This document shows, piece after piece, positions 8,254 to 16,590 of a stretch of DNA of 64,000 nt. Under the pieces are notes generated by a model. That model was not told where the DNA came from. It ran no database searches and saw only the letters and a program-made list of their open reading frames with translations. Both the position numbers and the translations under genes were made by a program. The stretch's first letter is position 1. Each line of letters starts with the position of its first letter. The DNA is from Bacillus sp. Marseille-P3661 (GTDB lineage: Bacteria; Bacillota; Bacilli; Bacillales; Bacillaceae_J). The stretch spans positions 62,001 to 126,000 of the forward strand of contig NZ_LT965954.1 of the NCBI RefSeq assembly GCF_900240995.1, written 5' to 3'.

Positions 8254-10131
8254 TTACTCCCTTAATGCCAATTCACGATATTTATGAAGTTTAAGAATTG
8301 AATTCTTCTTCAAATGGAATGTTTCCTTGTCGGTTAATTCCTTCGCATGTATTAAAGTATGGCATTTGTTACAGGTCGTGGTAAGATTAGAGACTTTGTT
8401 AACTTGGTCGAAAGGTAGTTTATTATCTATATGGTGGGTTTGTGTATCCCCGATCCCTGTTAAGGTTTCTTTGCATATAGAGCATTTTCCTTTGTCCCTG
8501 TTAAACGCATAACATCTATTCATAAAATATTCGTAGGTGTAAAGTTTACGCTTATTTCCTGCAAGTATTAGTGCAAGGTGTTCGGAGTTTAGGAGAGCTT
8601 CTGTTCTGAGTAAAAGTGGTCTGTTTTTCGACCTTTTGAAATATAGCTCTCTTCCTTCCACTGAGTACGGAGTCTCGTCTTGATTTTTCTTTGGGTATTT
8701 TACCCAAGTTGCAAAACTTAGTGAAATAAATCCTATCCTTTGATTCTTGTATTTGACGGCAGGGACTTGTTCAGTCCTGTCGGGGTAGAAGGTTTTAAGG
8801 TTTTGACATTGATTTGTAGGAATCCAGTCGCCACCGTATTTCTTTATACTTTTATATGCAGTGTATTTTAGATTTTCTCTAAAATCTCTCATGATTAGGT
8901 TGATGCCCGGTGAGGAGTTGTAGTAATTGATGATACCTCTAAACTTACTGTTTATTACATTGATATCATTTATTAACCACTCTTCATCAGAACAGAATTT
9001 CAGTTTCTTTAAGTCTTTACTTATTTCCTTGAATTTCTTTTCGAGTTTGTCTTTATCTGGATAGGAATACCCTACATACCCATTGCCTTTTTGCACCATT
9101 TTAATTCGGAAACCAAGAAACTTGATAGGTTTCTTTTTCATATTAGTGACAAAGGTTTTCTCGTCAGATATTTCAAGTTTAAGTTTGTCGTTAAGAAATT
9201 CTTTAATCCTGTACTTCCATTTTTCTGCATTTTCCTTACTATCCGTAAAGAGAACCCAATCATCTGCATACCGTAGAAAGAATTCAGGTCTTGTTATGGA
9301 AGAATAATTCCGTAAGGAGCTAAGTTTTGCTATTCTCGATTTAGTTCCATTTCTTAGCTCTTTTTCTTCCCACTCTCTTGAAACCCATTCATCGAGTTTG
9401 TGGAGATAAACATTCGCTAAGAGAGGGGAGATTATTCCTCCTTGTGGAATTCCTAATTCGTTTCTTTTGATTTCGTTCATAATTCCTGCTTTGAGCATTT
9501 CTTTGATTATCATAAGAATTCGGCTATCTCTGATCCCCATGTGCCAAAGTTGCTTTATTAGGATATTATGATTAACGTTGTCAAAAAAACCTTTGATGTC
9601 TCCTTCGACTACCCAGTTATATTTAATCTTAGTTCCAATGAAAATTGCCCGTTCTACAGCTTGTTTTGCGTCTCTCATAGGTCTAAAACCGTATGAATGT
9701 TTGAAGAACTGCGCTTCAAGAATCGGCTCAATCGTTATTCTAATACATTCCTGTATTATCCTATCAATTAAAGCTGGGATTCCTAATGGTCGTTTTTCCC
9801 TTTTACCAGGTTTTGGTATATAAACCCTTCTTAATTCTTTCGGTTTATAGTTTTCCATTGTTCTTTGAACTAAGTCTATAACTTCGTCAAATTGTTTAGA
9901 TAGTATGTCCTGCATTAAGACGTTATCAGTACCAGCCGTTTTACTACCTTTGTTTGCTTTTATTTTATGAATTGCTGATATTATAACTGTTCTACTAATC
10001 GCCACTTCCAAGAGTCCTTTAAAACTTGGCAACTCGTCATTCTCAATAGAATTTCGAGTGCTTTGATAGAGTTTATCAAGGGTCATTCTTAGCTCTGCTT
10101 CGTCTGTGGGAGCGTTTAGTTTTTGAGACAT
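8254..10131 (-). CDS. ltrA-like: Group II intron-encoded reverse transcriptase/maturase (recA intron 1)
   Basis: This intron-encoded protein of about 625 residues has complete reverse transcriptase blocks: YGFRPMRDAK, EGDIKGFFDN with the catalytic Asp, IPQGGIISPLLANVYL and YADDW. A maturase region follows, with a C-terminal HNH domain (CSIC, HHIDNKLP, CNKCH). The frame extends upstream to a GTG at 10140. The ATG at 10131 (MSQKLN) has AGGGTG at proper spacing and is preferred. The reverse transcriptase core looks very similar to the intron 2 protein, while the N terminus, spacer regions and HNH linker differ more. No inactivating change is visible, so it should support splicing and mobility of its own intron. 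Confidence 0.92.
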   Translation of the reverse strand: MSQKLNAPTDEAELRMTLDKLYQSTRNSIENDELPSFKGLLEVAISRTVIISAIHKIKANKGSKTAGTDNVLMQDILSKQFDEVIDLVQRTMENYKPKELRRVYIPKPGKREKRPLGIPALIDRIIQECIRITIEPILEAQFFKHSYGFRPMRDAKQAVERAIFIGTKIKYNWVVEGDIKGFFDNVNHNILIKQLWHMGIRDSRILMIIKEMLKAGIMNEIKRNELGIPQGGIISPLLANVYLHKLDEWVSREWEEKELRNGTKSRIAKLSSLRNYSSITRPEFFLRYADDWVLFTDSKENAEKWKYRIKEFLNDKLKLEISDEKTFVTNMKKKPIKFLGFRIKMVQKGNGYVGYSYPDKDKLEKKFKEISKDLKKLKFCSDEEWLINDINVINSKFRGIINYYNSSPGINLIMRDFRENLKYTAYKSIKKYGGDWIPTNQCQNLKTFYPDRTEQVPAVKYKNQRIGFISLSFATWVKYPKKNQDETPYSVEGRELYFKRSKNRPLLLRTEALLNSEHLALILAGNKRKLYTYEYFMNRCYAFNRDKGKCSICKETLTGIGDTQTHHIDNKLPFDQVNKVSNLTTTCNKCHTLIHAKELTDKETFHLKKNSILKLHKYRELALRE

Positions 10132-10973
10132 ATTCTTCACCCTATTTTTAAAAAGTTATCTTATTAACATTAAGGGCTATATGTCTTTAGTCAGTTAGGC
10201 TCACCAAAGGTTTCATATTCTAAAAACCTTTCTCACGGCTTCCATAAACTCATTAATTTGTAATGAAATAGTTTACATCCGATAAACATATCTTGACTAT
10301 GCCCCTTCGCTCCACAGGCATTACCCTGTTTCAACACTACTACGGGCAGCAGCCCCCCGTCTTCAACAGTCATTTCCTACTGTTTAGTGACATCAGCTTG
10401 CACTCACTTTGGCATTCACTGACGGGGTTCTCTTGTTCCTCATTACCTATCCTTATCATCGTTTCCTTAGACCCCTACTCTGACCCGTCAGCCATTCTTT
10501 CGCCAATTGGTTGGTCGGCTAAGAACTCTTATCCTTTACAGGGTAAGTTCAGATAACAGCAAACATGAATACTGTATCCGAGACTGAACCTCACTTGGAG
10601 GTGGAAATCTTCTTATTTCGATTTCCCACGCATTACGAGCCGTACTTCCGCAGGTTCATTCCAATGCAAATGCATTCTTTAGTCATAGAAACTTTATGGA
10701 CTCCCGACTACTTCTCTAACCACTTCACAGGTCTGATTTTCGCCGACCTCTCCGAGCTTCGTACCGTGATATAGTGCTATATCACCGCACGTCGGGGTAT
10801 TAGAGCAAGAACCCAACCAATGTTCTTGAAACGGAATTTCACCGTTCTATTCAGTAATGAAGTTAGGACATATACCACCGATTTTATGAAGGGGATTGTA
10901 TCCTTCGTGGTCTCTGTCCCTCTAATCATTCATATAGTATTTCTACTATACCTGGATTAGAAACAAGACACAC
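10132..10973 (-). ncRNA. 5' ribozyme portion (domains I-III) of recA intron 1
   Basis: About 840 nt with no gene of their own lie between the 5' splice site and the maturase start. They form the catalytic RNA domains I-III and the start of IV. Plus-strand blocks at about 10294-10315 and 10365-10386 match the corresponding part of intron 2 (GACTATGCCCCTTCGCTCC; CAACAGTCATTTCCTACTG). Confidence 0.8.
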
Positions 10974-11259
10974 CATGTTCAGCGTCGATAAACGCTGCTG
11001 TACCACCTTGTTGTTGGACTTCCGCTATGGCGTGAAGTGCAACAGTTGTTTTACCTGATGATTCTGGGCCATATACTTCAATGATTCTTCCTCGTGGATA
11101 GCCACCAATTCCTAATGCAATATCTAAAGCAAGGGATCCGCTTGATATAGTAGCTAACTTTCTATCAGTTTGCTCACCGAGTTTCATAATTGAACCTTTA
11201 CCGAATTGTTTCTCTATTTGTCTTAAAGCCTGCTCAAGTGCAGCCTGGCGATCACTCAT
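10974..11259 (-). CDS. recA: Recombinase RecA, exon 1 of 3 (N-terminal part)
   Basis: This exon encodes the first 95 residues plus one base of RecA: the N-terminal helix ([20 protein letters not shown]), the Walker A motif GPESSGKTT, and FIDAEH, whose Glu is the catalytic residue equivalent to E. coli Glu96. The ATG at 11259 follows AAGGAGG. Without splicing the frame reads GVSCF and stops inside intron 1. RecA forms filaments on single-stranded DNA for recombination and for LexA self-cleavage. The gene follows cinA, as in B. subtilis, but has its own SOS promoter and lies beyond a terminator for cinA. Expression of functional RecA requires two group II splicing events. Confidence 0.95.
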
Positions 11260-11291
11260 TATAAAATCCTCCTTCTAATAATCTATTAATT

Positions 11292-11320
11292 ATCATACCT
11301 CTTTTTTAGGATTTTGCCAA
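11292..11320 (-). promoter_or_regulatory. Sigma-A promoter of recA
   Basis: On the minus strand, TTGGCA (11320-11315) and TATGAT (11297-11292) are separated by 17 bp, about 33 nt upstream of the recA start codon. The LexA box lies just upstream of the -35 element. Confidence 0.8.
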
Positions 11321-11327
11321 TCATAAT

Positions 11328-11341
11328 CGAACATTCATTCG
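11328..11341 (-). promoter_or_regulatory. LexA (DinR) operator of recA
   Basis: The minus strand reads CGAATGAATGTTCG. This has the CGAA(C/T)-N4-GTTCG architecture of Gram-positive LexA boxes and the same half-sites as the B. subtilis recA operator (CGAAT and GTTCG). Its position next to the recA promoter supports SOS control. Confidence 0.85.
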
Positions 11342-11391
11342 AATGTTTTTTCGGTAGAAAGAAGTATTGGAAATTCAATTTTTGTTAAGAG

Positions 11392-11429
11392 AAAATAAAA
11401 AATTCAAAGGGGAATCCCCTCTGAATTTT
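11392..11429 (-). terminator. Rho-independent terminator between cinA and recA
   Basis: A stem of about 14 bp (AAAATTCAGAGGGGA pairing with TCCCCTTTGAATTTT, one mismatch) is followed by TTTATTTTC on the minus strand, about 30 nt after the cinA stop. It should limit readthrough from cinA into recA. Confidence 0.8.
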
Positions 11430-11462
11430 AGATTTCTCGATTTTTTAAATTTTTTTTTCAGA

Positions 11463-12698
11463 TTATGATAATAGTTTTAAAAGGTAGAAATTGGCATACT
11501 TTACAGCACGATTTCGAATACCATTCCGACTGCCTGATAGCTTTAATGTATATACTTCCGTTTTACTATTTTTTATTGAAATCCCTATAAAAACTGTGCC
11601 AACCGGCTTACCTTCCTGCTCAGCAGGGCCCGCAACACCAGTAAAACTAACACCTATATCACTATTTAAAGTTTGTCTAACTTGTTCTGCCATCTGCTTA
11701 GCACATTCAAAACTAACAGCACCGTGTTCCTTTATAACCTGCGGTGATACATTTAACAACTTTTCTTTAACCTCATTTTGATAGCATACTATACTACCTT
11801 GATAAACTAGTGATGCTCCGTTAAATGAGGTTAACTCGTTAGCAAAGCTGCCGCCTGTTAAACTTTCAGCACTTGAAATCGTTAATTTTTTTTCCTGTAG
11901 TTTCTTAAATAGCTCACTATGCAAACTAGTGGTGCCATAACCGTAAAAAAATGTACCAACTCGCCTTTGAATCTCCTCTTCAACCTTATTCAGCATTTCC
12001 GTAACTCTATCAAGAGAATTGTCTTTTGCTGTTAGTCTTAAAGTTACTTCTCCCTCACCCGCGAGCGGTGCTATCGTTGGGTTTTTCTGTGAATCGATTA
12101 AGTCTTCAATTTCCGTTTCTAACTGTGATTCACCAATGCCAAAAAACCTTAAAACTCTTGATTCCATAAATTGTTTTGTTTCTAACTGCTCTAATAAAAA
12201 CGATCTACCATACTTATCAAACATCAGCTTTAATTCAGACGGCGGCCCTGGAAATAATAAATATAAACAATCCTTATTCTTATACGCAATGCCGGGTGCC
12301 ATTCCGTTATCGTTTGGGAATACGGTAGCCCCCTTTAATACCAACGCTTGTTTTTTATTATTTTCAGTCATATGCCGATTGGTTCTTTGAAAGTACTGTT
12401 CAATTTGATTTAAAGCTTTTTGATCATGTTCTAACTCTACCGATAATACAGATGCAACGGTCTCTTTCGTTAAATCATCTTTCGTAGGGCCAAGACCACC
12501 TGTAAAGATAATTAAATTTGATCTTTGCTGAGCTCCTTTTATTACATCTTTAAGTCGTGATGAATTATCTCCAACAGCTGTATGGTAAAAAACATTTATT
12601 CCTAATTGAGCCAGCTCCGAAGAAAGATATTGAGCATTAGTATTTGCGATTTGACCGAGCAACAATTCCGTTCCCACAGCAATTATTTCAGCATTCAC
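11463..12698 (-). CDS. cinA: CinA (competence/damage-inducible protein, nicotinamide-nucleotide amidase family)
   Basis: This 411-residue protein has two domains. An N-terminal MoaB/MogA-like domain covers residues 1-170 (MNAEIIAVGTELLLGQ, FTGGLGPTKDD). The C-terminal CinA domain spans about 250-411 and contains SAESLTGG and GVAGPAEQEGKPVGTVF, characteristic of NMN/pyridine nucleotide deamidases. The length is close to the 416 residues in B. subtilis. It probably takes part in pyridine nucleotide recycling, and in naturally transformable bacteria it is co-expressed with recA. Here a terminator and a separate recA promoter stand between the two genes, so co-transcription would need readthrough. 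Confidence 0.93.
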   Translation of the reverse strand: MNAEIIAVGTELLLGQIANTNAQYLSSELAQLGINVFYHTAVGDNSSRLKDVIKGAQQRSNLIIFTGGLGPTKDDLTKETVASVLSVELEHDQKALNQIEQYFQRTNRHMTENNKKQALVLKGATVFPNDNGMAPGIAYKNKDCLYLLFPGPPSELKLMFDKYGRSFLLEQLETKQFMESRVLRFFGIGESQLETEIEDLIDSQKNPTIAPLAGEGEVTLRLTAKDNSLDRVTEMLNKVEEEIQRRVGTFFYGYGTTSLHSELFKKLQEKKLTISSAESLTGGSFANELTSFNGASLVYQGSIVCYQNEVKEKLLNVSPQVIKEHGAVSFECAKQMAEQVRQTLNSDIGVSFTGVAGPAEQEGKPVGTVFIGISIKNSKTEVYTLKLSGSRNGIRNRAVKYANFYLLKLLS

Positions 12699-12787
12699 TC
12701 TTTATACCTCCGAATTAATCAGCAACTAATTGATTACTAATTTATTATTTACAATGAAAAAATATACCGACTAAAGCGGCTGAATCC

Positions 12788-13366
12788 TTATTTTGAATTA
12801 GCAAAAACACTTTTGTTTTTTGCAAAGTAATCCCAACCTGATACAACAGTAAAGATAACTGCAATCCATAAAGCGATATCACCAAGTGGTATTCCAATTG
12901 CAGTAAAAGGAACATTATGTAATAAAAGCGCTGAAATCGCGATTATTTGGGCGACAGTTTTTATTTTCCCCAACTGTCCCGCAGCCATTACTTCTCCTTC
13001 TCCAGCTGCAACTAATCTTAACCCCGTGACTGCAAATTCACGGCTAATTATAATGATAACCATCCATGCTGGGGCTAGCTGTAACTCTACCAATGCAATT
13101 AATGCAGCTGATACTAATAACTTATCTGCCAAGGGATCTAGAAATTTACCTAGATTAGTGACAAGGTTATGTTTTCGAGCTAAATATCCATCTATCCAGT
13201 CAGTTGTCGAAGCGATAATAAAAATAAGTGCACCTATTAAGTGAGCGACTGGCAGTGTATCACTAAAAACAACAATAGAACCAAAATTAAATGGTACTAC
13301 CATAAATATTAGGAAAATAGGAATCATGAAGATCCTTGAGATTGTAATTTTATTAGGTAAATTCAC
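12788..13366 (-). CDS. pgsA: CDP-diacylglycerol--glycerol-3-phosphate 3-phosphatidyltransferase
   Basis: This 192-residue integral membrane enzyme makes phosphatidylglycerol phosphate, the committed step to phosphatidylglycerol. The CDP-alcohol phosphotransferase signature DG-x2-AR-x8-G-x3-D-x3-D is complete at about residues 63-85 (DGYLARK...GKFLDPLAD). Several hydrophobic membrane segments follow. The start MNLPNKITISRIF is typical of the family. It sits between rodZ and cinA, as in B. subtilis. The gene is essential in Bacillus. Confidence 0.96.
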   Translation of the reverse strand: MNLPNKITISRIFMIPIFLIFMVVPFNFGSIVVFSDTLPVAHLIGALIFIIASTTDWIDGYLARKHNLVTNLGKFLDPLADKLLVSAALIALVELQLAPAWMVIIIISREFAVTGLRLVAAGEGEVMAAGQLGKIKTVAQIIAISALLLHNVPFTAIGIPLGDIALWIAVIFTVVSGWDYFAKNKSVFANSK

Positions 13367-13394
13367 CTGTCATTCACTCCATTCATTTTGCATG

Positions 13395-13424
13395 AAAAGA
13401 GCCATCAATTGTACTGATGACTCA
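13395..13424 (-). terminator. Possible terminator after rodZ
   Basis: A 9-bp stem with two G-U pairs (GAGTCATCA / TGATGGCTC) is followed by CTTTTC on the minus strand, within a few bases of the rodZ stop codon. The short U run suggests partial termination before pgsA. Confidence 0.55.
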
Positions 13425-13427
13425 TTT

Positions 13428-14348
13428 TTATTGTATCTCTTTATTGAATATGAATTTCACTTTTTGATGAACCTTATCAGCTGGCGGAATTGGATATTCA
13501 AAAGGTTGACCATTAATTTTAATCTCAACATCTAATGTTCGACCAATGTTTAATTCAATTTCTTGTTCTGATGAGAAGTCATAACTAGCTGTCTCACCGT
13601 TTTTCATTTCACCCGCAAAGAAGGACTTTCCAATTCCATTTTTAATGCCCACATAACTCCGTCCCGCTTGAGTGGCTGTTACATCCATTTTAAAGACATC
13701 CGTATTCTTTAATTCATATGTAGTATTAGGCGTCGTACCATTTGTTTGTTCTGTTTGAACAAGCTGCTGCACAGGTGGTGGAATCTCTTCGGTTGTTGTT
13801 TCAACTTGAGGTTCTGGTTCGCTGTCCTGTTCTTCTTCAGTGGATTCCTTAGGTTCCTCTATTTTCTCCGGTGATGTAACGATGGTTACACTTTCATCCT
13901 CTTGACTTTCCACCGCTGCTCCAGGTGAATTATCGTTTGAATTATTCGCAACATCTTGTTTTTGCATGAACACCCAAATAAATATAGCAACACCAATCAC
14001 TAAACAAAATACTAAAACTTTTGGTAACATTGAAAATACGGCAGAAGAAGTTGAAGATACAGTCGCTTGTTTCGAATGTACCCTAGATAAACCCGACGGT
14101 ACATCTGAACCGGATTTAGGAATTTCTGATACGAATTCATCAAAAAGCATATCTGGGTCTAGATCAACGGCTTCTGCGTATTGCTTAATAAAAGCCCTTG
14201 CATAGAATTTACCTGGGAGAATATCATAATTGCCATCTTCTATAGCTTTTAAATATCTTTTTTGTATTTTTGTAATAGTTTGAAGCTCATCAAGGGTGAG
14301 TTTTTTTTGAACCCTTGCTTCTTCTAATCGTTTTCCTAATTCAGTCAA
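13428..14348 (-). CDS. rodZ: RodZ-like cell shape protein (YmfM)
   Basis: This is a bitopic membrane protein of about 306 residues. An N-terminal helix-turn-helix (ELGKRLEEARVQKKLTLDEL... KIQKRYLKAIEDG) covers residues 1-70. A basic linker, a membrane helix (VLVFCLVIGVAIFIWVFM) and a Glu/Ser/Thr-rich region follow, and the C-terminal extracytoplasmic domain is of DUF4115 type. RodZ proteins couple MreB to cell wall synthesis. I chose the TTG at 14348, which gives the conserved TELGKRL start; the frame extends to an ATG at 14390, but those residues are not conserved. A GTG at 14357 is also possible. Confidence 0.85.
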   Translation of the reverse strand: MTELGKRLEEARVQKKLTLDELQTITKIQKRYLKAIEDGNYDILPGKFYARAFIKQYAEAVDLDPDMLFDEFVSEIPKSGSDVPSGLSRVHSKQATVSSTSSAVFSMLPKVLVFCLVIGVAIFIWVFMQKQDVANNSNDNSPGAAVESQEDESVTIVTSPEKIEEPKESTEEEQDSEPEPQVETTTEEIPPPVQQLVQTEQTNGTTPNTTYELKNTDVFKMDVTATQAGRSYVGIKNGIGKSFFAGEMKNGETASYDFSSEQEIELNIGRTLDVEIKINGQPFEYPIPPADKVHQKVKFIFNKEIQ

Positions 14349-14376
14349 TAATAACACCGTCCATTTACAAAGTAGT

Positions 14377-14448
14377 AAAAGCGCATGCACCTTTTGGTAA
14401 ACCCTTATAGAAACTTAACCTAAGGGCTAGGCGCTATATCTGGACAAT
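14377..14448 (+). repeat. Short copy of the GC-rich structured repeat family
   Basis: AAAGCGC at the left end and GGGCTAGGCGCTATATCTGG at the right end match the two ends of the long copies near 44.5 kb. The ends can pair (AGCGC with GCGCT), but the core is almost absent. It lies between ymfK and rodZ. Confidence 0.6.
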
Positions 14449-14513
14449 TATTTACAATTACTTTTTTCGATTTTTACTTAATTTGTCCAATATGGAAAAT
14501 AGCAATTCTAAAG

Positions 14514-14540
14514 AGGACATAAAATTTTGTTTATGTGTCC
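14514..14540 (-). terminator. Weak hairpin downstream of ymfK
   Basis: On the minus strand, GGACACATAAA can pair with TTTATGTCC, with a two-base bulge and an A/U-rich loop. The U tract is short (CTCTTTAG), so this is a weak terminator candidate. Confidence 0.35.
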
Positions 14541-14568
14541 TTTACCCTCAAATCATTCGTATAATATA

Positions 14569-15363
14569 TTAAAAATCGAAGGATGAAAAACCAAAGGATG
14601 AATCAGATGAAAGAGGTTCTTCAACTAAATCATAAGATATTTCTTCATCATAATCATTTCTAAGTTCTATAATATAATCAAAATCATCCAATGTGTATTC
14701 AGTATGCTGAACAAAAATATCCGGATGTTCGATTACCTTGGTAGCAGGTAGCCGCATAATTTCACGAACTAATTGCCAATGACGTTCGGTTGCACGTTTT
14801 GTTGATACAATTCCATCAATTATGTATAAATGATCTTCACGATATTCTTCTTCGATTAATTGACTCCGGATTGTTTGTTTAAGCAATGTTGACGATACAA
14901 ATAGCCATCTTTTATTTGCACAAACACTTGCTGCAACAATAGACTCCGTTTTACCTACCCTAGGCATTCCACGAATTCCTATTAGTTTATGTCCATTCTT
15001 TTTAAATAACTCTGCCATGAAATCAACTAGAATCCCGAGCTCGTCACGAACAAATCGAAATGTTTTTTTATCGTCTTTTTCGCGGTGGATATACCTTCCA
15101 TGCCTTACCGCTAATCTATCTCTGAGTGTTGGTATACGGAGCTTGATTAAACGAATATTATCAAGTGTATTCAAAATCGATTCAAGTCGCTTAATTTGAT
15201 GATTTTCCTTACATAAAATTAACAATCCTCTTCGACTATCCTCTACACCATTTATTGTAACTATGTTAATGGATAACATACCTAATAATGAAGAAATATC
15301 TCCAAGTAATCCAGGACGATTGATGACAATCTCATATTCCAGATACCATTCTTGCCTTTCCAT
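14569..15363 (-). CDS. ymfK: YmfK family protein (DUF3388, ACT-like N terminus)
   Basis: This 264-residue cytoplasmic protein is found at the same place in B. subtilis. Residues 1-75 look like an ACT regulatory domain (YEIVINRPGLLGDISSLLGMLSINI), and the rest is the DUF3388 region. A P-loop-like GIRGMPRVGKTES at about 130-142 suggests nucleotide binding. Function is not established. Its position between rodZ and ymfJ is conserved. The start MERQEWYLEYE follows AAGGAGG. Confidence 0.82.
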   Translation of the reverse strand: MERQEWYLEYEIVINRPGLLGDISSLLGMLSINIVTINGVEDSRRGLLILCKENHQIKRLESILNTLDNIRLIKLRIPTLRDRLAVRHGRYIHREKDDKKTFRFVRDELGILVDFMAELFKKNGHKLIGIRGMPRVGKTESIVAASVCANKRWLFVSSTLLKQTIRSQLIEEEYREDHLYIIDGIVSTKRATERHWQLVREIMRLPATKVIEHPDIFVQHTEYTLDDFDYIIELRNDYDEEISYDLVEEPLSSDSSFGFSSFDF

Positions 15364-15523
15364 TTAACAGCCCTCCTTTTCGGGGTTTTACCCGTATGGA
15401 AAATTGTGATGACCTAATGGCCTTTTTCTTATATATATATTTATTCGATTACTTCTCTATAATAAATGATTTTATAGTAATAGAAAAGAATAATAAACAA
15501 ATCTCGACAATTTATACCATAAA

Positions 15524-15550
15524 TTAAAAGGAGGCAACAAAAGTGCCTCC
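15524..15550 (-). terminator. Rho-independent terminator of ymfJ
   Basis: A perfect stem GGAGGCA / TGCCTCC with a 7-nt loop is followed by TTTTAATTT on the minus strand, starting 16 nt after the ymfJ stop. Confidence 0.85.
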
Positions 15551-15565
15551 TCATTTGGTACTATA

Positions 15566-15814
15566 TTATGAATTTTGTACAAGTTTAACCATCATGTTAG
15601 CAATAGCGTGTTGTTCCTCTTCGCTAGCTACTTTCCAAAGCTCGGCTAATAACTTCTCTTCTGGGTTTTTAGGTTCAACTTCTTGTGCAAGGTATTCCCC
15701 TACTTCATATGCTAAATTTGAAATTGTTTGTTGATCAATTCCATCACCCTTTGCTTGATTAAGACGGCCTTCTAAAAAGTCTTTCCATTGATCAAAATTA
15801 TCTAGTACTGACAT
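15566..15814 (-). CDS. ymfJ: DUF3243 family protein YmfJ
   Basis: This is a small acidic protein of 82 residues, matching the DUF3243 family over its whole length (MSVLDNFDQWKDFLEGRL ... EEKLLAELWKVASEEEQ). It is probably cytoplasmic and alpha-helical, with no known biochemical role. Two in-frame ATGs occur; the one at 15814 is 9 nt from AAGGAG and preferred to 15820. It lies between ymfI and ymfK, as in B. subtilis. Confidence 0.88.
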   Translation of the reverse strand: MSVLDNFDQWKDFLEGRLNQAKGDGIDQQTISNLAYEVGEYLAQEVEPKNPEEKLLAELWKVASEEEQHAIANMMVKLVQNS

Positions 15815-15873
15815 ATTCATTCACTCCTTAAGGATATATTCATTTTTATCATGTCAAATTTGGCAAATATTAT

Positions 15874-16590
15874 TCATGTAAACCATGCTCCATTTATTGA
15901 CAGAATTTCTCCGTTTATATAGGTTGCTTTTTCAGATATTAGAAAAGAGACCGCATCGGCAATTTCCTCTGGTTTTCCAAGACGACCCATCGGAATTTCA
16001 TCTCTGATTAGTTGTTTATCATTTTCTGAAAAAACATCTAGCATTGCGGTTTCAACTGAACCTGGTGCAATTCCATTTATATTAATACCCGACGGAGCTA
16101 ACTCCTTTGCAAGTGCTTTTACAAATGTATTCTGTCCACCTTTAACCATAGAATATAGGACTTCACACGAGGCACCAACTTTCCCCCAAACGGATGTAAT
16201 CACAACAATTTTCCCACTTTTCTTATTTATCATGGGTGGAATGAGGTATTTTGTTAACATAAACGGACTTGTAACATGAAGTTGAACCATTTGTTGAATT
16301 TGTAAATCTGACATATCCGTCATTAAACCATGGTAACCTTGACCCGCATTATGGATGATTACGTCAACATCATGAGTTATTTCTTTTATTAAGGAATAAA
16401 CACCTTCAGAAGATGAAAGGTCCGCGTTTATTAATTTGTACTCAACTTTAAACTCATCAAACAGCTTAGTTAGTTGTGGCTTATTGGTATTGTAATGGAG
16501 ATATAGATTATATCCTTCCTGTGCTAATGTTTTAGCTATCGCTTGTCCAATCCCCCCACTTGCACCAGTGATAAGTGCCCATTTACTCAT
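15874..16590 (-). CDS. ymfI: SDR-family reductase YmfI (FabG-like; probable EF-P modification enzyme)
   Basis: This 238-residue short-chain dehydrogenase/reductase has the NAD(P) motif TGASGGIGQ at about 8-16, NAG at about 81-83, and the catalytic Ser of VITSVWG with the YSMVKGG Tyr/Lys pair near 145-150. It resembles FabG. In B. subtilis, however, the gene at this locus reduces a 5-aminopentanone group on elongation factor P to 5-aminopentanol, and synteny favours that role. It forms part of the ymfF-ymfH-ymfI order, but a 1.1-kb insertion of repeats separates it from ymfH here. Confidence 0.88.
   Translation of the reverse strand: MSKWALITGASGGIGQAIAKTLAQEGYNLYLHYNTNKPQLTKLFDEFKVEYKLINADLSSSEGVYSLIKEITHDVDVIIHNAGQGYHGLMTDMSDLQIQQMVQLHVTSPFMLTKYLIPPMINKKSGKIVVITSVWGKVGASCEVLYSMVKGGQNTFVKALAKELAPSGININGIAPGSVETAMLDVFSENDKQLIRDEIPMGRLGKPEEIADAVSFLISEKATYINGEILSINGAWFT

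Larger units (their letters stand above)
8127..10973 (-). mobile_element. Group II intron (first intron of recA)
   Basis: This 2847-nt intron begins with GTGTG at 10973, matching the GUGYG consensus, and is placed one base into the Ala96 codon just after the DAEH motif of RecA. It carries an intact reverse transcriptase/maturase frame (8254-10131), a clear domain V hairpin and a domain VI region. The position of the 3' end is fixed by the RecA reading frame and by alignment with intron 2. That places the last bases as CTAA, which departs from the usual terminal AY. The intron is in sense orientation with recA. It is related to intron 2 in ribozyme and protein but clearly diverged from it, so the two are not a recent duplication. 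Confidence 0.92.

Noticed and set aside
4549-11259. recA as a pseudogene destroyed by insertions
   Set aside because: The three pieces join exactly in frame at group II splice boundaries, no other stop or frameshift is present, and promoter, LexA box and terminator are intact. Splicing is the simpler explanation.
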